From assembly GCA_030704615.1 (NCBI GenBank), contig CM060733.1:21514001-21578000 (forward strand): DNA of 64,000 bases, read 5' to 3'. This stretch comes from Takakia lepidozioides (lineage: Eukaryota; Streptophyta; Takakiopsida; Takakiales; Takakiaceae). The notes beneath the pieces were generated by a model. The model saw only the letters and a program-made list of their open reading frames with translations. It was not told where the DNA came from and did not search any database. Position 1 is the first letter of the stretch. Each line of letters starts with the position of its first letter. Below, piece after piece: positions 11,130-24,200 of this stretch. The translations under genes and the position numbers were made by a program.

Positions 11130-11585
11130 ATATATATATAGGCGCACATTAGAAAAGGCCCTGGAGTTTAATGCGAGCCAAGGGTCCTGCCTGCGTGGCA
11201 CCCCCCTCGCCCCCCGGCCGCACCCCCCCAGGTTCCCGCGCGGCTCGCGGTCGCCGCGGCCCGGGACCCCCTCGCCCCGGCCCGCCCCACCCTCTCTCCC
11301 CGCCCTCGCCGCCCCCTCGCCCAGCCGTGACACATGAATCGCATGATTCATGTGTTGCAACCATCCCATGATGACGGACGGCCTCCCATAACATGAGGCC
11401 GCACATAGCCATTGCAGGCCGTAGGTGATCGCAATCATCATGCTCGCATTCCAGCAGCTGGAGGATTCTTCAGGACGTGTTGTAGAGGTTTTGCAGTGAG
11501 GCCGATATGGGGAAACAATCCAGCATGCGCGAAGCGCGTCGGACGTACGTTGGATGGATCTCTGGGAGTGCACCCGGAGGAGGCT
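11130..11585 (-). repeat. GC-rich dispersed repeat, right copy (inverted)
   Basis: This is the reverse-oriented counterpart of 6145-7060: CGGACGTACGTTGG and GCGCGAAGCGCG at its right edge, GGAGGATTCTTCAGGACG at about 11460, a C-rich run at 11200-11330, and GGCGCACATTAGAAAAGGCC at its left edge (11140). The two copies face each other like terminal inverted repeats about 5.4 kb apart, but the enclosed DNA holds unrelated host pseudogenes. Confidence 0.75.
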
Positions 11586-14500
11586 GGCTCGAAACTTTTA
11601 TTACGCTGGATTCTTACTTCTTCCAATGCTGTGGTTTCTCAATTGCTTCTACTTCTGGCCTGTATTGCGACACCGAGAAGCGGAGCCTCTCATACGTCCT
11701 TGTATGGTTATTTTTCCCCTTGATACTTGCTTATCGTCATTGCCTGTAGTAGAGTCCTAGGTTTTGTGGGTCGTTCACTTTTTAGGGTCAGCGCTTGTGG
11801 CCCTTGTACTAACTTAGGTTAATTTCAATTAGTACTTTTCGAAGGCCTTGAAGAATTGTTCCTGGAATTGTTTGGTGATAGTTTCTAGCCAGGGTCGAGT
11901 TTTGGGAAGATGGAAGTCCGCTCTCGGACATCTGACTCAATTCGAGATTTGTTTGTAGACGCACAGTGCCTTTCCAGAGCTGCTTGGGTGGTATGTGTGT
12001 CGAGGATAGTAGCTTCATGTCTTCATACTACTTTTCTTTTGGATTCTTTCATGCAGTTCAGAAAATTTCTCATCCTACATCATGCCGCAATCATGGCAGT
12101 CTGTGAGACCATATCTCGTTTTTCAACCTGCGTTCAGTCGGATCCCCCACCGTCTGATATTTTTCAATAAAACCGCCCACACCAGCAGTCCACACATAAG
12201 TGCGACTCCAATCTAGAGTTTATGATGTTGGGTTGTATACTCAAATGTCTTTATGGAGTGCATGTAACCAGCATTGCAGACAGGCATGTGAAGGAGAGGT
12301 AGAGAGGAGGGACTGGGGGGTGGTACAGCTTGAAAGAAACTCTCGTTTTCCCTACTCAATGTTGTAGTTGACTCATGTGCCTGGGAAAGGTGAATAACAG
12401 CCACATCCGGTGTGGTGGAGAGTTGACTGGGAACAGATGTGGTGCGATCACGGGTGGGATGCCTTCTCTTTAGTGCGGTCCTTCTCTCCTGGGCCCTTAC
12501 ATTTTCTTTTGGTGGTGAGCACCTATTTGAGTCTGCTTGGAAGCACATGGCTGTCTACGATTTGGCTGATAAATACGAAATGGTACTGTCCTTGTCCTCC
12601 CTGCAAATGTATTCTTCTGTGCATGGTGGGTGTTCTTATTCTCTTGATAGGCTCATACAATGGCAGATCCTCTCTGTTTTGTTGACTTCTTTTGAACCCC
12701 TGTTACTACCCACCTTGCAAATAGCAAAGCTCTGTGTGGCTTCCTCAGAAACTGGGCCTAGTTATCAGCACATCGGATAATGAAGTGGTTGGATTGCATT
12801 CAAATTGCAGAACCACAAGGGTTGGATTGTTTTTCCATGTTGGCAGTGGTGCTACAAAGCCCTCCATTGGCCGGTCTTTCCAAAGTGGGTGCATAGTTTT
12901 TGTAATTTTCTCCGGATGGCTTGCAAGGTTGTGTGTGGTTTCCTTAGGAACTGGGCATGGTCATCAGCCCATCATACTTGGACTGTTACTCAAATTGTTT
13001 GCTCTATGTTGTTGACTTGCTGGAGGCCTATTGATTCCATTCTCATTGCAAGTGTGAGGTAAGGAAGGGTGTTGGCACAGTTGGCTCATAATGTTTACTT
13101 CATCCAGCTACTGAAACATCCAGAGTTCCGGGTTCCTCGACAAAGGCACTATCTGGACCACCAGATTTCCCGACTCTTGGTGCTTTGCCTAATTCCGTGA
13201 CTTTGGCGAGGACATCAACTGACAGCTGCATTGTCAAAACCACACCACCAAACAGATCACAGTATTCCCTAGATTCTCAAGAGATTCAGGAAATATGCTC
13301 CAATCAAACAAAAATATGCTCAGGCGACAAAAATTGCAAAAGTAGCTCAAATTTGTGCTCACGTGAGCACAAAGAGTTTATCTAACGTCAGCGAGGCTGA
13401 ACACGACACCTCTGACCTTCATCACTACAGATGTCAGGGGCAATGCTCATATCCATAATATCCAAGGTTTGAAAGATAATCTCCACCTACCACCAAATAC
13501 ACTACACCTCTACTGCGAGCCTTGTACTTCATAGCTATTACATCACTCACATCCCTAATCCTCAATTGTTTTTTTTTAAGGAAAAAATACAGAGCTTTCC
13601 TCAAATAAAATGTGAGGAAACAATAACCTTACAAAACCAGAAGGCATACATACTCTTAAACAAACCCCACATGACAGGAAAGTAGAATGTCAGAAAGAGC
13701 AAAACTGATGGAAGCACAAACGCCTAACAAACAAAGGCGAACAAGGGCTATCTCTTCTGCCTCAATGGTTCAAAGCTTAAATGGGTTTTGGTTTTTGTTG
13801 TTTCTATTTTTCCTATGACACCAGTTAATATTCAAATCCTCGCATTCCCCAGGAGAAATTTGAAGACCCATCCCCAAGGGATGTTGCAATTCCAGGACGT
13901 GGTAGAATCATATAGTAGTCTCCATAATAATTATCTCCACTTCCAGCTTAAGCCTCAATACAGGATTGCTTAATCCAGAGCTACTTTTGTTATTAGGGAA
14001 GATTAATCTAGAGAGAGAAAGAAAGAAGGTTTAGCATCCAGCTATTTTGCAGACCATACAAAAGCTTTATGTACAGGAGATCGAGGGGCAAAGCAACAGC
14101 TTTCAATGAGAGTAGCTTAAGAATAATTCCGATAAGAGGTGGATGACCTCCCCTCGTTTGCTTATCTCAAATACTTCCGCATGGCCAATTGGTACTGGAA
14201 AATGAATCTTGGTTCTCAGATGTTGCAATCAAGAGTTCCTATATTTCTAGCCCGGGTGATCTGCACTTAGGAACAGTAGAGCTGGTTCAGCTCACTGCTC
14301 CTTCACTATATGTTCTCAAATCTGGCCCTTCTTGTAAGGGTAGTCAATGTTTCCTTCGAAAATTTTGATGTGGCCACCAAAAATATTATATACATGAATC
14401 ATACGCTTCTGGCCATAGATGTCAACCCATCCAGGATAGAAGATAGAGTCAAGAAAACTTCCTGAAGGAAAAGGGCCTACACACCTCACACACCTTCTAT

Positions 14501-14775
14501 CCATGCATGAAAGGTTACTTGTTGCTCACCTGAATTTTGCAGGTATGTCTTCAGGCTGCAAGCTCTGCTGCATTGCAAGACTTTCAGTAGTGGATGACAG
14601 TCAGTGGATTATGTGATCCAAAGAAGTAGACATTTGAGATGCGTCAACCACATCTCTTATGTGTGATTCGCTTCCTCTTTGCAGAATCACACCACTGATA
14701 CATCAGAGAATAGCCTGCCGGTGATCTCAGAAGCATAGTTGGCACTGTTGGTTGCTTCTTGCTAGCCTCTTCAAA
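11586..14775. other. Intergenic, 3' side of the CLASSY-like gene
   Basis: I see no recognisable gene. One minus-strand frame (14504-14316) looks protein-like, 'FLDSIFYPGWVDIYGQKRM', but has no family I can name and no clear partners. A CLSY 3' UTR should extend left from 14776; no poly(A) signal stands out. Confidence 0.5.
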
Positions 14776-15272
14776 CTACTGGACTAGAAGATCTTTTGCC
14801 CGGATGGGAGGTTTTCGGGTTTTGTTCTGTATAAGCAAATATGTGTCCAATGGGACCCGATCTTCGTCATCATCATCCCCCTCATCATCGCTGCCGCTCT
14901 CTGGCACTTCCTCTTCCATTATTTCACGGCCCCACTGATCCCCACGTAGCCAATCAGATGCATCCATTCCCCTTCCACCAGGCAGAGTATCGTAATCCTT
15001 GTCAAACAACCCCCCGTGCCTGAATACTGTTCTGAAGACCTGTAAGCCTGACACATCATCTTGCCGCAGGAGCTCTCCAAGCCTTGCATCTTTGGTAGAA
15101 TCCCTTGCCATTTCCCAGAAACAGGGCAATGATGAGCTGCGTGCCTCACTTGGATTCTTCTCTCCTCCCCCTGCTGCCACCCCCTCCCCCTCGTCAACTG
15201 ACGAGTTGAAGATGGATCGTGACGTCATGTCCTTGCAAACCATCATCCGATATTTCTTCTCCTCAAAGGTAC
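14776..15272 (-). CDS. CLSY: CLSY terminal exon
   Basis: Acceptor GGTTGTCAG; stop TAG at 14778-14776. 'EEKKYRMMVCKDMTSRSIFN' matches the conserved tail after motif VI (EE..Y....KD..S..IF). It continues with 'LLRQDDVSGLQVFRTVFRHG' and an acidic run before 'PPIRAKDLLVQ'. Confidence 0.92.
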
Positions 15273-18200
15273 CTGACAACCATCCCCTCTTGTTGACCAC
15301 CACCCACATAACATACAATCCACAATACAGTACCATATAGCATACTCTGGTTGAGGGCACTTATGCTATGTGACAATTTCCAAACCTTTCATGGAGTGAA
15401 TCATGGCGAGGTCCCAGGAAATAGCAGGAGATTCCTGATGAAGTCACACAATTCCCAAAGATCTACCATCTCTATGCATGAAACCAGAACATCAGGGATA
15501 TCTGGAATGAAAATATGTTCACCTGTGGCACACCTATGACAGTAGACACAACTTTGACAAAACTTTTCCCGTTACATGTTGCACAAAAACATCTTTGAAC
15601 AAAGTACTTCTGAAGTTAGTACTTGCAGCATAGCATGACCAGAATGACTGTCTAAGAATTACCAAATTTGTACCAGCACAATCAGCATTTGTTCGTACCT
15701 GCTCCAAAGGCAAGTACCAACAATATCCTACCCACTTCTGTATAGTTGAAGCTTAGTTGGACCGAAGTTTTGAGGTATGTTGTACTTGCGTAGTTACAGA
15801 AAAGGTTGAGAAATCTTTGAGTACCTGAGGCAACTAGTCTGTAGACATACACGATTCTAGTTTGACCCAACCGAAATGCACGGCTGATTGCCTGGCGTAT
15901 AACCGCAGGGTTCCAAAGAACATCCATAAAAACGACCCGAGAAGCCCCTGTGAGAGTGATACCCTCCCCGCAGGCTTTGGTCGATGCCAACAGGACATGA
16001 ACACCCCCGTCTCGCTGGTTGAATCTTTCGATTATAGTCTGCCGCTCCCCTAGGCTATGGTGTCCATCAAGCTGCAAAAAATCCCGGTCCTTGACCCACC
16101 CAAATGCTGATTCAAACATCCTTTCCAATAGAGATAGAGGTTGGAGATTTTGACTGAATATCAGCATTTTCTCTTTATCATCACTATCTGTCTGGAGAAG
16201 CCTGAGGAGATTGACAACAAAATTTGTCTTAACCCCTCCTTCTGGGTTTTGATCTGTTGCCAGCTTCATCATTTCGGGTGCTGATAAAAGGTCAGGAAGT
16301 GTCTCCCCAACTGATGATTGGGTAAACAGGAAAGGATGTATACACACTGCCGACATTAAGATCTCTTGTTCCAGCTGTGTCTTTGCCCCTAATCTTTCTG
16401 CTAATTTTTTCAGCATCTTGTCTTGCAGTGGAGTAGGCTGGAGCATGATGGAAAAGTCTCGCAATGGTGGGAGGCTCTGGAGAACATCCCCAGTGTGATG
16501 GTGAACAAATGGGCTCGTCAATTTTTGCAGCTGGTCCAGCCCACGAGCCAATGATTTGGAAGACCCCTTCTTCCTTTGTCCACTGTCAATCTTACTCCCA
16601 ATCTCATCTATAAACATGCGCCTGGCGCGGGCCTCTGCAGCTCGAGTTACCCCATCCATAGCTGCTTCTGTTGCAGATCTCTCGTCAGCGTCACCAACAG
16701 CACCACTTCCCTGATAACAAACAAAGTGGAATTGCATGGCATAAATGCATGGAGATAAACCAACCACGCATACCAGGGACCTACAAACATCAGGTACGGG
16801 GTTTAAATGGCACTTGCCATGTTGGCTTTCAAAAGTCTCCTGGCAAGGAAAGAAATATATGAACAGTCCATACTGTGGTGCACCTTCTGTGGGAAATTGC
16901 AGTCCCTTGCGAGGAGCTGGTTGTACCCCTCTTTGATCGATAATAGCTAACTCTCAAATCATCAGTATAGGAAAAGAGATCGGGATGCAGACATCTCTTG
17001 CATATCATGATGTGTAACATGGTATGGAGTAAACAACAGGCTGTGACTGTATCTGTCTAGTTCCTCTGGTGAATACTCATATCACTCACTGCAGATTGCC
17101 TGAAGAAAATCAACAGCCCACAGCTGAAGTTAGGTCAAGTAGAGGGTCCCCAAGAAAAGAGAATACCTGGATACCACAATCAGGATCACCAGACTTGGAA
17201 AAGGATTCCACGAATCTGGGCCGCACGAGATAGAGAGTTGTGAACAGCTCCTCAAAGTTGTTCTGAAAGAGAGTGCCTGACAACATTATGCGCATGGGGG
17301 TTTGAACAAGCATAAGGGCTTTGAGAACTTTTGCTTTCTTATTGCGGGCAAAGTGGCCCTCATCAAGTATCAAAATAGTGGGTTGTTCCAGCAACATCTT
17401 TCTAATTTGAAAACCATCTTCAGATGGATTTGGGCTGCTACTGTCGGTCAAGGATGTGAATAGTGCATAGCTGATAGCAAGAACACTGGTTTGCTGGAGC
17501 CACTGCCACATCATTGCCTGCCAAGAGCATGCCAATTGCTCAGTAATGAAAAAATCACTGAAAAGACTCTGAACAATTAACTGTAGGTGATATAATGCAT
17601 TGCATGTCCTGTTTGTCAAAACGAATCATTTCCACAACTCTTTATACTTTTATGAGAGAGTTACATTATTATATCGAGGTATTATGAAGCTAGGGTGTTT
17701 GATACAAGGGCTCCTAAAATGCTTGATCTCAAGGGGAGGACCCTAAGAAGGAATCACAAATTGTACCCCAATTTGCTGGGCCATGCAGTGCAACCACCTA
17801 AGCACTACCATGCATTCTCCAACAGCCAGAGTGAAGCCAGTAAAAGACAAGTAAAAAATGCACACAAACACTGAGCACATGATATACTCTCACGGATCGG
17901 AAAAGAGATTATTGCACATATATGTGAGCCTGCAGATGGCCTCATACTCCCCAAGATCCACCCAAAAGATCACAAGATCAGCATTTGACTTTCAGCGAAA
18001 GAACTCTTATCTACAGAATCATGGGTGGTGGGGGTGGATGGGAAATCCTCTTAAGGCCTGCAAAGACATGATCGAGGACATGATGGGTTCTGGCAACTGC
18101 AGCCATAACATTTTCCCAGCAGCGTTGAGGAAGAAAAACAGGAGGGGTAAGAGAAACATGAGAGACACTCTTATAGGCTTAGCGAGCAAAGAGGGCCAAG

Positions 18201-21200
18201 CATCCATGCCTCCACTGCTTGCAGAGACCTACTTTGGCAATCCTCCTTCAAGACTGAAGGAGGCATGCAGCGGCAGCACAAGACCTGGGAGGCTACGAGC
18301 GTGTGTAGGCTAAGAGACTTTAATGGCCTCTGCGGGTTTGGTGGGGGTCTTTCAAGGCACTGAATACGATAACAACAACTGGGCTTGGGGCACATGTACT
18401 GCACTAACCATTGGAATCCTTCGCCAAGGCCCTAAGAAAATAGTTCTCTCTGTGACAAACGCCACAGATGAAGGGAAAGGTGACCTCCACATCCATCCGA
18501 CCAATGCATTACTGGAAAACAGCACTACAATCTTTGAGAGTCTACCAGAAAAAATCCTTTTCCAGGATTTGTAAATAGCACGTTGTTAATTCAAACAGTC
18601 CACCTAAGCATTTCGTATGTGTACGACGGATATGTATGAACAATTCAGTACCTGCCGGTAAATATCACGCATGCGTCTCACTGGCACACGCGAGCCACAC
18701 TTAAGGCGAACATCGCCGGATTCCTCATGCTGCTGGAAGAGTGCCCGCCCGATCTGCAGTGCTTGGTTCAGAATGTAGACTGGGATGTCCACATTCCATT
18801 TCCTAAATTCTTTTTCCCAAGGCCGGAGCATGATCTTTGGAGCAATGATGAGGGGTCGGCATTTTGGGTTAACCTTCAAATAGCTCTGTAAGAAGCTAAT
18901 AATTAGGAAGGTCTTTCCAGTGCCGGGTGCATGAGACAGGACACAGCCCCCAGTTTCCATTGCTGGCAAGGCAGGTTCCCCGCCTGGACCGAGTCCAGCA
19001 AGATTCTTCCAAAGAAATTCAAACCCCTCCTTCTGATGCTTCTGCATATGCTGCTTGAGCTCTGGAATGGCATCAAATAGTGAGGGTCCCTTCGCGCTGC
19101 CAGATTGTGTGAGCGCTTCTCCATTCAGATCCCAAGATAGATCCATGTCCTCGGAAGTTGACTCATCCACTTCATTTCCCTCCCCATGGTAATGATACCG
19201 TTGGCCAATCTGCATACACAACCAACTTCTCTCTTATAATTTCTGAATACACACGTTGCACTTCAGTAGGTTACCACATTAGAACCTTCACACCAGGGAT
19301 TGACTGGCGCTTACAGAAGCCCAACTCATGAATTTTCGAAGATCTTGAACTGACTGCGGTGGTAGATATTGTCAGTTACTTATTTCATGAAATGAAATGT
19401 TTCAAATCGCAGTGCCCTCCTAATGAACCAGGACACAACATTATTGCTCCCAAAAGTATTAAAAGTATGACAGATACAACTGCCAGGAAATTGGTAATCT
19501 GAACATGACAAAATGGGCACAACAAACGTGCCCTCGTGTACCAACATTTATTTTAAGTCAAGAGACATCGTAACTAACCCCCAAAAGGTAATGGCCTACA
19601 CAGTATACCTAAGCTAACATGCAAATACACCCAGAACATTCAACAAACCCCTTGACAGAAGCAAAATGGACAGAGGAAACTTTTTTGTGGTGGGAAGGAG
19701 AAAAGTTTTACCGCTGCTGTCCACATATTTCCAATCTCGAGGCCAACAAACCCACAAACTTGGCACACCAGGCCCACTTCTAGGTCAAGCAAGAAGCTAT
19801 GATCACTTCCGTCTAGCCCTGTACACTTGTTGTCCGTTCCAACAGGAGCCTCTGGCTTCTCTTCCTCAACCTGCAAATGACACAGTCCTGTGTCACCTAA
19901 GAAACCCTTCACATGCTGCAACATAATCAAGTTCAAATTAGGGAAACTTTCGTCAAGGAAACCTCATTTTGCAGCCCTCTCTTGAACTTGAGCTTTTTAA
20001 ATGAATGCTGTGGATAGAGGTTTACATAGCAAAGAGAACAGAGAAGGACTAAAACATGCCTAGTGAGAGCATGGAATGGACTCATTCTCTGTATGTGGTA
20101 AGGAATGAGTAAGAAGAATATCCATACCATGGGTGGTATCCCACTGCAACTCCAACAGAAGGTTTGGAAGCCAGAAAACAGCAGTCAATGATGTAGAGCA
20201 TTTTGCATCAGGAAAAGACCAAAGCCCTCATTCTAATTTTCTGTTTCCACTTTCCGCCACTCCTCCTCCCGTCTCTTTGTCCTGCATACATACCTTACTT
20301 CTTGACTGAAATGTCTCACTTTCTAATGCCAAGCGCATGTCTTCCCATGCATTCTGCATCCTAGGATCCTCCTCAACTTTGTTGCTGACCGGCGCAGGCC
20401 CCCAGTTTTCCAGAAGGGGGTTCCAACTTGCCATGAGACTGCAAGGGGCCTTCTCTTTTGAAACATTCTCTTGGTCTGCCCCTCTCCCTGGAAAAGCCTT
20501 AAACAAGTCTGTGTAGGTGACTTCCTGCACAACGTTGACTACTCCCTTGGATTTCCCCTGTTTCCGCTTAGCTCCAGAAACCTGGAAACCAATTATTGAT
20601 TCTCAGCGTAAGCTGCCATACTAAGAGGGTCAGCCCATCTGGTGTTTGCCTCCCTGTTGTTCTTAGCCCCTACTTCTTTCTGTCCTTTTGCTGGACAAAT
20701 GCACCTATTAAATTAACAAGCATGAGATAATTGGCACCTAAGCTGGTACGTTTTTTAAAGGAAAAAATGCCAGAACTTGACCAGTTCACAGATGGAATAG
20801 CCAAATTCTTACCAACTCATAGACAGCTGGTAACAGCAAAACCCCAAAAAGAAGATAGTTGTGATTACCTGAGACACGCGCAAAGCAACTCTTGCCTTGG
20901 TCCTGATCTTTGCCTGCGTTTGACAATGCTGGACAGCATGGCTCTCAGTCATAATCCAACGTTCAAGGTCAGCAGTAAAGTCCTCGAGACCTGTGATTTG
21001 AGGGCTTGTGGCTGGGTCTTCACCACAATCCCCTGTTTGCGGCATCAAATTTGGCAATGCCCAACGATCCCCTCCTTGCTTTCCAAGCAACCCCTTCTTG
21101 TCATTTTCTAAGGCCTGCTTTGCCATGAGGTGATCCTTCTCCTTCGGGTTGTTGCTCTTGGAAGCACAGCTGAAGGGAAGCCCAGATTGTATCTTGCTCT

Positions 21201-24200
21201 TCTTTCTTGACTTGGTATGACCACGCAGGACGGCATGGCCCTTAGTCCCTGTATACATATGGTCCATGAAAACAGCAAAGCCTGTTGGCTTAGGAATCCT
21301 GATTGGGTCTGGGTCTTCTGCAACAAGATCGTCTCCACTCACAAGACTTTTGGCTTGAATGTAACCAGAAAACTCCTCTGGAATTCTGATTCCAGGAATT
21401 GTGGCTGGGTCGTCACCACATAGACTGTCGCTGTCAGAGTCATCGAGCATTATGGGCTGTTTCTTGGATCCACAAAAATTACTACAAGTCTCAACCTTTT
21501 CCCTCGGCCTCAGGGACGGGATGGGAAGTACATCACCTTCTTCCTCACTTCCAAGTGACTCTTCCTCAGGCTCTCTATTTATTCCTTCCTCCTCCAGGAA
21601 TGAATCAAACGGTATGAGCCTTGAAGACTTGCAGACCACTGCAATCCCACTGGCCACCCGACTCTCCAGTGAGGTGCTAGGTTCTCTCAACTTATCGGGT
21701 GATCCCTGGGAGAACCACGAACATGAATCAACAGACCACTTTCTCTTGACTGAGTTCTCATGGCCAGGCAAAGCTGATGCCAGTATCTGTCCAGTGGACA
21801 TATTGTATGCCTTTTGTATGATGGTCATCTGTCGCAGAGACATGGACTGAGTGCCTTTCACACCTTTCACAAGGTCTCTCAGCTTGCCATCCTGGGGAAG
21901 CTTCTCTGGGATGGTATAAAACTGTACGTAGAATAAGCACTTGCACTTTTCGGAGGTATCAGAATTGTGAATCTTGGGGGTGTGAGAATGGCGCTCAATT
22001 TTCATAATTTTCGCATCAAACCACGCCTGCAAGGTGGCGGATTGATGAGAGGACAGATGATGCAGGTGATTCCAGCAATTTGGATAGAGCTCATAGAGAA
22101 GAGAGGAGTACACAATGGCCTTTGCTTACTGCAATTGGGTGGCTAGCCTGGCTTTTAAGAAAGCAAAAAGAAATGTTCTCCGTCTGCTGGAAGCCCAGAG
22201 GCCCTACAGGAGAAAGGAAGAGAAAGAAAAGAAATGGTCTCTCAAGTCCAGTGTACATCTGTGGAAACTACAAAGTAACAAATTTACTATGTCCACAGGA
22301 GCCCAGATGGCAGAGGGCCTGTGGAATACAGTAGAACATCAAACGAAGAGTGCATCAAACCCCAAACCTAGCATTAAGAGAAGAAATAAGCTATGAGTAC
22401 CCACCACTGAGGACTTTTGCGTTCAGATGACTGTTCTACCAGAGACTAGGAATCTCTAAAAAGCAACAGTATCAACCGCAGATTTCGAGAAGTGAGAAAC
22501 AAAGAAATTTGTAACGTCCACAGAAAAGAAACTTTGCAATGTTGATGGGACACTTGGGACAAAGTGGAAGCCAATTTAAAAACAAAAGTCACTTGGAGAC
22601 AAAGTGCCTCATGCAGGTAAAGCCGGCAAGCACTTCTTGTCCTCAAAGCTGAAAGGCCTCAGCCAAAGATTGAGGGCTTCCAGAGACAATGATGACCAAT
22701 GCAACAAAGGAGAACAAACGATAGAAGAGATTGTACTCATAAGACGTTGTTTGCCGTAGCCTTGTGGCCATTGACCCCGCGCCCAGTTTGAGCGGGAACA
22801 AAAGGGACAGAACCTACCTCTGTCAGGGGCTGACGTTGGTAGTAAGACTTACCTCCATATAAAGAATTAATCCGGGTTTTCAAGATATCCTCTAGAAATC
22901 CCTTCACACAAGCATCAATCTGCTGTGTTTGATTTGCCCAAAAACTAGGCCTCAGGAGGGCCTGGGCTTTTGGCTCAGCCTCGAGACTTTCAAAGTTGGT
23001 AAACAGGGGTACAGGCACAATTCCCTTAATAGATTTGAAGAGAGCGTCTCTTTGGTGAGAGAACCCCGGACAGTGTATCAGAAAATGAATACTGTCTTCA
23101 GATTGCCCACACAACGGGCAATTGCACTCTCCCTTTCCTCTCTGCTTCTGTTTGCTGTTCTAAGGTAGGCTTCCTGCCCCGAGTTTAAATTTCAGTCTAG
23201 TGCCGAGAGTGGGTAGACCCTTGAGGTCATCCAAGATGTCCTCCCCCATGTCACAGACTGGAAACAAGTTCAGGGAAGTTTTCTGCCTAACTTCATTTTC
23301 ATCAGACAATCTCATGGCAACAGACATGGCTGAGGACACTACAGCCTCTAAGTCAGATTTATCCAGCAGGGTCAAGACTTGCGGATCCAGGTCCAGGTCC
23401 TTGAGGATCTCTTCTACTCTCTTCTGCCAGGACTTAGCCTGTTTGACAGGGCGGTCCTGTTTCCAAGATATAGAGTCGATTAACTTAGGATATCTGGTGT
23501 TGGGCATATGTTGCAGCTGACCGAGTCTCCCCTATGCCTGCGAAGTCATCCGCAAACATAAGGGCTGGTATGGTGGTATCACCCACCCTTAACCCAAATC
23601 CCTCACTTTCCACATCCTCGAGGAGTTGATTGATGAAAACATTGAAGAGCAGAGGGGAGAGAGTACATCCTTGAGCTACACCTTGGTCTATGTCAAAGAA
23701 GTTGGACTTCTGTCCGTTAACAGTGACACAGCTTTTGGTGTGAGCATACAAGTTGTGGACAACTCTCCACATCTTTCCCTTGATCCCACAAGACCAGAGG
23801 CGGAACCATAGGCCATCTCTCCACACTGTGTCATAAGCCTTTTTGACATCCAGGAAAAAGACATAAGTGGGTTTCCCTTCTTTTTTCCTTCCCTGGATAA
23901 TCTGGCTTAGAGTGAAGATATGATCCACACAGCCCCTGTTTCGCCGAAAGCCAGCTTGGCCTTCGTGGAAACAACCTCTAGACTCCAGATCAACCTCGAG
24001 ACGAGTACTTATAACTCTGCAGAATGTCTTGCCAACAGCATTGAGGAGCGTGATGCCACGGTAGTTCCCCGGTTCTTCTCTGTCACCCTTCTTGTATAGA
24101 TTGACAATGACCCCCTGTCGCCAGCGAAAGGGGATCATTTCAGTCTTCCAGATAAGGTTAAAGAGGAGAACTAGGGCCTCTATCATGGGATTGCCACCGT

